From an uncultured Pirellulaceae bacterium (GTDB lineage Bacteria > Planctomycetota > Planctomycetia > Pirellulales > Pirellulaceae), in NCBI GenBank assembly GCA_947259675.1, contig CAMYNE010000049.1, positions 1 through 8,836 on the forward strand: 8,836 nt of DNA, written 5' to 3'. Positions 6,961-8,836 of this stretch are shown here, piece by piece; within the stretch, counting starts at the first letter, position 1; every line of letters starts with the position of its first letter. Below the pieces are notes generated by a model. It was not told the DNA's origin, did no database searches, and saw only the letters and a program-made list of their open reading frames with translations. A program made the translations under genes and the position numbers.

Positions 6961-7326
6961 GTCGCGGCTCACCAAATCAACAAGCGGCGAGGTGTGGGTG
7001 CGGATGGGACCCGGCCATATCCCGCAGTGGCGGAGGATCTGTTGGATGACATCCGATTGTCGACACTTTGAATTATTGAACGAAACGCTCTCCGTCGGGC
7101 TGGTTCCTGTGGGAAGCACGTCTGATCAGAGAAATCATGCCTCCCGTCCGGGACAAGCCTGGGACAAGCCTGGCGGAAACGCTCGATCAGACTTGTGGGG
7201 TATAAATAGGCAGCGAGCCTGCTCGGCGCGATAGATTACCGAGCCGTCATCGGTCAGGCGAACCACGCGGGCCAGGCTGAAAGGGCATCGCAGTATGTAC
7301 TGGGGGTCGAGCAGGATGAATTCCGG
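6955..7326 (-). pseudogene. Decayed C-terminal fragment of an IS91/Y2-type transposase
   Basis: On the minus strand, the frame from 7326 reads ILLDPQYILRCPFSLARVV and then RLTDDGSVIYRAEQARC. This resembles the region of planctomycete IS91-like (Y2, zinc-binding) transposases that usually reads Y-x-L-R-x-P-F-S-L-x-R with a following V-x-Y-R. The same frame then has stops at 7135-7137 and 7126-7128. It picks up again at 7053 with DVIQQILRHCGIWPG, like the I-L-x-H-x-G-L-W end of these transposases, and stops at 6955-6957. The two segments are in the expected order and strand, but the intervening F-D-P-L-D-F region is missing or scrambled. No upstream catalytic part is present, so it is a non-functional relic. 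The family call rests on remembered motifs and is moderate. Apart from it, the 441-bp spacer 6929-7369 holds only hairpins and a short tandem duplication. Confidence 0.5.
7150..7171. repeat. Tandem duplication of an 11-mer
   Basis: GGGACAAGCCT occurs twice head to tail (7150-7160, 7161-7171), followed by GG. It lies inside the transposase relic and looks like replication slippage in sequence no longer under selection. Confidence 0.7.
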
Positions 7327-7336
7327 CTAAAGCCGG
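7323..7336. repeat. Short palindromic hairpin repeat (CCGGCT-AA-AGCCGG)
   Basis: A perfect 6-bp stem with a 2-nt centre, set in GAATTCCGGCTAAAGCCGGG and followed by ACTACAAAC. I recall this cassette as a frequent dispersed repeat in planctomycete intergenic DNA. It marks the edge of the transposase relic. Confidence 0.55.
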
Positions 7337-7349
7337 GACTACAAACTTT

Positions 7350-7368
7350 GTGTTGATATTCGCAACAC
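7350..7368 (-). terminator. Stem-loop beside the YyaL-type stop codon
   Basis: GTGTTG (7350-7355) and CAACAC (7363-7368) pair perfectly around a 7-nt loop, 1 nt beyond the TAA of the minus-strand gene. Neither strand has a T-run after it, so it is a weak or factor-dependent terminator, or a 3'-end stabiliser. Confidence 0.35.
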
Positions 7369-7369
7369 G

Positions 7370-8836
7370 TTATTTGCCAGCTTTCAAAAGTTCCTGCGCC
7401 GTGATCAAAAGCCGGGGGGCGCTGGTTGGTAATTGCTCCAGAAGCCCGGATGCACTCACTACCGTCTTGCGGGCTCGTTCAGTGTACGAAGCGTCGCCCG
7501 TTTGCTCACCCAAATACAGCAGATTGCCGGCCGATACGCTGTTTCCTGCAGGTAAAGCTCCATCGACTGGCTTTTTGCCGCGAACGAGAAGCTGTTCGTG
7601 ATCATTGGACGTAAAGAAATAACCGCCCGACTTATCATCCCAAAAAAGCTCGTCCTGTTTGGCCTGTGTTTTGATGGCTTGATCCAGCCATTTTTGCTCG
7701 CCGGTTGCACGGTGCAGTGCAAGAAACCCATCAATCAAACAAGCGTAATCATCAAGGTAAGCATTAAGTTTGGATTCGCCTTTTGTACGTGTTCGCCAAA
7801 GTCGTCCATCTTCGCGAATGAGATTGGCAATCGCAAAATCGCCTGCGCGAACGGCCGTCTCAATGTAGGCTTGATTTTCGAGTAGGCGGCCTGCATCAGC
7901 AAACCCGCGAATCATCATCCCGTTCCAACTGGTCAAGATCTTGTTATCGAGGAGCGGTCGTACACGCTTCGCCCGAACGTCAAACAACTTCTTGCGTATC
8001 AACGCCAGTTTGGACTCGAGTTCGGCCAAAGTTGTCGATTGTGCTTTCGCCGTTTCGGACAAAGTTTGACTTAACTGGGGCGCGTAAAATTTTTCTTCGA
8101 AATTGGGGGCCTTGTTGAGTCCGTAAATGCTGGCGAACAACTGATATTCGTTATCCGATAACGCCGACTTAATTTCTTCTTTGTTCCAGCGATAAAACTT
8201 GCCTTCCTCGCCTTCCGATTCTGCATCCAGAGCTGAATAAAAACCCCCTTCTTCTGCAACCATTTCGCGAGTTACCCAAGCCAATATTCCGTCGACAACG
8301 TTTTTGAATTCTTCGCGGTTAGTCAGCTTGTAAGCTTCTGAATAGACAGTTGCCAGTTGGCCATTGTCATAAAGCATCTTTTCGAAGTGGGGAATGGCCC
8401 AGAATCGATCGACGCTATATCGATGAAACCCGCCTCCAAGATGATCGTAGATTCCACCCATCATCATGCGTTCGCAGGTTTTGATTAGCATGTTTTTTGC
8501 CGACTCGTTTTTCGGATTTTGTCGCACAAAATCAGCCAGGAAAATCAAGTTGGAAGGCTCGGGAAATTTGGGGATATTTGAATTTTGAGGGTTGAAGCGA
8601 AACCCGCCGTATTCGGGATCGAAGCTGTCTTCGAGATTTTCGACGGCGACCGTGATCCACGACTGCTGCATATTCTGGTTTTTTGAGGGTTCTCGACCGG
8701 CCAGAGATTTGCGCGTGTACTTGGTAATCGTGTCAGCATCGATGCCGATTCGTTCGGGTTGTTCGCGCCAATTCTTGTCGATCATGTTGACGATTTCGAG
8801 GAATCCAATTCGCGCGCCTCGATGGCCATGGCGCTG
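7370..8836 (-). CDS. DUF255 / YyaL (SSP411)-type protein, 5' end off window
   Basis: The visible part has 488 residues, ends at TAA (7370-7372) and stays open to the window edge. The ATG at 8783-8785 is internal, because the 17 codons before it (ending RIGFLEIVN) continue the family sequence. Members normally have an N-terminal thioredoxin-like DUF255 domain of about 170-200 residues with a CHWC-type motif, which lies outside this window. What is visible is the alpha/alpha-barrel half related to six-hairpin glycosidases and N-acylglucosamine 2-epimerases. In visible numbering the motifs are GGIYDHLGGGFHRYSVD at 127-143, PHFEKMLYDN at 149-158, ALDAESEGEEGKFY at 202-215, DNKILTSWNGMMI at 297-309, LDDYACLIDGFLALHRATG at 361-379, and PVDGALPAGNSVSAGNLLYL at 423-442. 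All hallmark motifs are present, so the visible part looks intact. No reaction is firmly established for the family; a redox or sugar-related role is only suggested by the folds. It is convergent with the M3 peptidase gene. Confidence 0.9.
   Translation of the reverse strand, partial: QRHGHRGARIGFLEIVNMIDKNWREQPERIGIDADTITKYTRKSLAGREPSKNQNMQQSWITVAVENLEDSFDPEYGGFRFNPQNSNIPKFPEPSNLIFLADFVRQNPKNESAKNMLIKTCERMMMGGIYDHLGGGFHRYSVDRFWAIPHFEKMLYDNGQLATVYSEAYKLTNREEFKNVVDGILAWVTREMVAEEGGFYSALDAESEGEEGKFYRWNKEEIKSALSDNEYQLFASIYGLNKAPNFEEKFYAPQLSQTLSETAKAQSTTLAELESKLALIRKKLFDVRAKRVRPLLDNKILTSWNGMMIRGFADAGRLLENQAYIETAVRAGDFAIANLIREDGRLWRTRTKGESKLNAYLDDYACLIDGFLALHRATGEQKWLDQAIKTQAKQDELFWDDKSGGYFFTSNDHEQLLVRGKKPVDGALPAGNSVSAGNLLYLGEQTGDASYTERARKTVVSASGLLEQLPTSAPRLLITAQELLKAGK

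Noticed and set aside
6992..7234. 80-codon plus-strand open frame between the M3 and YyaL-type genes
   Set aside because: It has no ribosome binding site, its composition is unlike a protein, and it lies antisense to the segment whose minus strand resembles a decayed transposase.
1..8836. Possibility of a defence system, biosynthetic cluster or other new multi-gene system
   Set aside because: The genes belong to recognisable families, are widely spaced, differ in orientation and share no evident pathway. Nothing here supports a new coordinated system.

Overview
The window looks like chromosomal DNA of a planctomycete, probably in or near the Pirellulaceae. That is an inference from gene content: a secreted two-domain SgcJ/EcaC-type protein, a secreted transglutaminase-esterase fusion, an exported M3 peptidase, a DUF255/YyaL-type protein, and dispersed palindromic repeats of a kind I associate with such genomes. 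Base composition is moderate and even. I see no rRNA, tRNA, CRISPR array, phage module or clear horizontally acquired island.

Layout, left to right. (1) 1-687, minus strand: an exported SnoaL/DUF4440-like protein whose 3' end runs off the left edge. It is reconstructed here from the reverse complement and is open across all 229 codons. (2) 688-933: a divergent intergenic region with a possible minus-strand -10 box and a CCAAT/ATTGG palindrome. (3) 934-1845, plus: a bestrophin-type membrane channel with a GTG start. (4) 1991-4396, plus: an 801-residue exported protein joining a papain-like transglutaminase domain to an alpha/beta-hydrolase esterase domain, each with its catalytic residues. (5) 4397-4762: non-coding, with a roughly 99-nt dispersed palindromic repeat (GTCATCCTGA type) and then the leader of the next gene. 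(6) 4763-6928, plus: an exported M3 (Dcp/oligopeptidase A-like) zinc metallopeptidase. (7) 6929-7369: a convergent intergenic region with a GC-rich hairpin, a decayed minus-strand fragment that looks like the C-terminal part of an IS91/Y2-type transposase, a CCGGCT/AGCCGG hairpin repeat and a stem-loop beside the next stop codon. (8) 7370-8836, minus: a DUF255/YyaL-type protein whose N-terminal thioredoxin-like domain lies beyond the right edge.

Three of the five proteins (SgcJ-like, transglutaminase-esterase, M3 peptidase) have apparent export signals and one is a membrane channel, so the content is mostly envelope-facing. The genes do not look like one operon: spacers are 145 to 441 bp, orientations are mixed and repeats sit between them. 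I found no convincing undescribed multi-gene system. The points most worth a second look are the two-enzyme fusion protein, the dispersed repeats, the transposase relic, and the polar residue predicted in the bestrophin neck.
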